A stretch of DNA of 64,000 nt from Oceanobacillus sp. CFH 90083 (GTDB lineage Bacteria > Bacillota > Bacilli > Bacillales > Amphibacillaceae): contig NZ_VIYG01000002.1 of NCBI RefSeq assembly GCF_009389585.1, positions 248,001 through 312,000 of the forward strand. The letters run 5' to 3'. This document shows positions 63,882 through 64,000 of this stretch, in pieces. Each line of letters opens with the position of its first letter. Position 1 is the stretch's first letter. The translations under genes were made by a program, and so were the position numbers. The notes below the pieces were generated by a model, which worked only from the letters and a program-made list of their open reading frames with translations, was not told where the DNA came from and made no database searches.

Positions 63882-64000
63882 TCAGTTAAATTGATAGATG
63901 ACAGCTTGATAAGCTTTTAGTTTTCCTTGCTCTGCCTCTTCATAATTATTGATAAGCAGCTTAAAATTTTTATCCTTCCATTTCTCTGGTAATGCATATT
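63882..64000 (-). CDS. C-terminal end of a probable GH13 alpha-glucosidase (cut by window)
   Basis: The last 38 residues read YALPEKWKDKNFKLLINNY and then EEAEQGKLKAYQAVIYQFN before TGA. This resembles the C-terminal beta domain of oligo-1,6-glucosidase/alpha-glucosidase proteins, which end with a conserved LLI-NY ... Y-A-VY pattern. The catalytic barrel would be beyond 64000, so the call rests on a short piece. Confidence 0.55.
   Translation of the reverse strand, partial: YALPEKWKDKNFKLLINNYEEAEQGKLKAYQAVIYQFN

Overview
The window is low-GC DNA from a spore-former-type Firmicute. Gene order follows the Bacillus subtilis segment hprK-lgt-yvoD-ppaX-yvoF / yvlCD / uvrBA / minJ-ctpB / ftsEX-cccB-prfB-secA-hpf / fliTSD-flaG / csrA-fliW-yviE / flgLKNM-yvyF / comFC-comFA / degV-degU-degS / yvyE-tagU, with local losses and insertions. 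Together with acidic extracellular domains (CtpB, MotB, PbpC), bacillithiol genes and recurring intergenic repeats, this suggests a halotolerant Bacillaceae such as an Oceanobacillus or Virgibacillus relative. The genus is an inference; no rRNA is present.

Layout. 1-5250: a catabolic operon on the minus strand (Na+/solute symporter, DUF4867 protein, Gfo/Idh/MocA oxidoreductase, L-fucose-isomerase-fold protein cut by the window edge), with a promoter, a cre-like site and a palindromic operator candidate upstream, and an IS-like nested palindrome. 5379-9885: hprK-lgt-yvoD-ppaX-yvoF-glpP on the minus strand. 10069-12329: a T-box leader, enlarged by an intergenic repeat, controls argS. 12437-17169: MerR regulator with a 19-bp-spacer promoter, GyrI-like protein, WYL regulator, yvlCD, and yojF-bshB2 for bacillithiol. 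17467-22401: uvrBA under a LexA box. 22658-35540: minJ, ctpB, an EnvC-like M23 hydrolase beside ftsEX, cccB, prfB with its programmed frameshift, secA, a 50-aa orphan ORF and hpf. 35896-43813: late flagellar genes without hag. 44073-49528: late competence (comFA/comFC), degV and degSU. 49778-54442: plus-strand yvyE, LCP ligase and a PBP2a-like transpeptidase. 54583-59275: IDEAL protein, DUF779 plus aldehyde dehydrogenase, a YdjO-like zinc-ribbon protein and a HAD phosphatase. 59487-63719: motA-motB-cheA-cheW. The end holds the tail of a probable GH13 alpha-glucosidase.

How the genes fit together. Two blocks serve motility: the late flagellar operons (FlgM, FliW/CsrA and chaperone control) and the stator/chemotaxis operon, each with a candidate SigD promoter. 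DegSU sits between competence and flagellar genes, as in B. subtilis. Carbon control appears at HprK/PpaX and in two cre-like sites. Cell-envelope growth and division are covered by FtsEX plus EnvC, MinJ, CtpB, Lgt, LCP, PbpC and SecA. At least four related GC-rich intergenic repeats (near 10.4, 15.8, 25.7 and 40.1 kb), plus a partly shared one near 56.0 kb, are the main unexplained structure.
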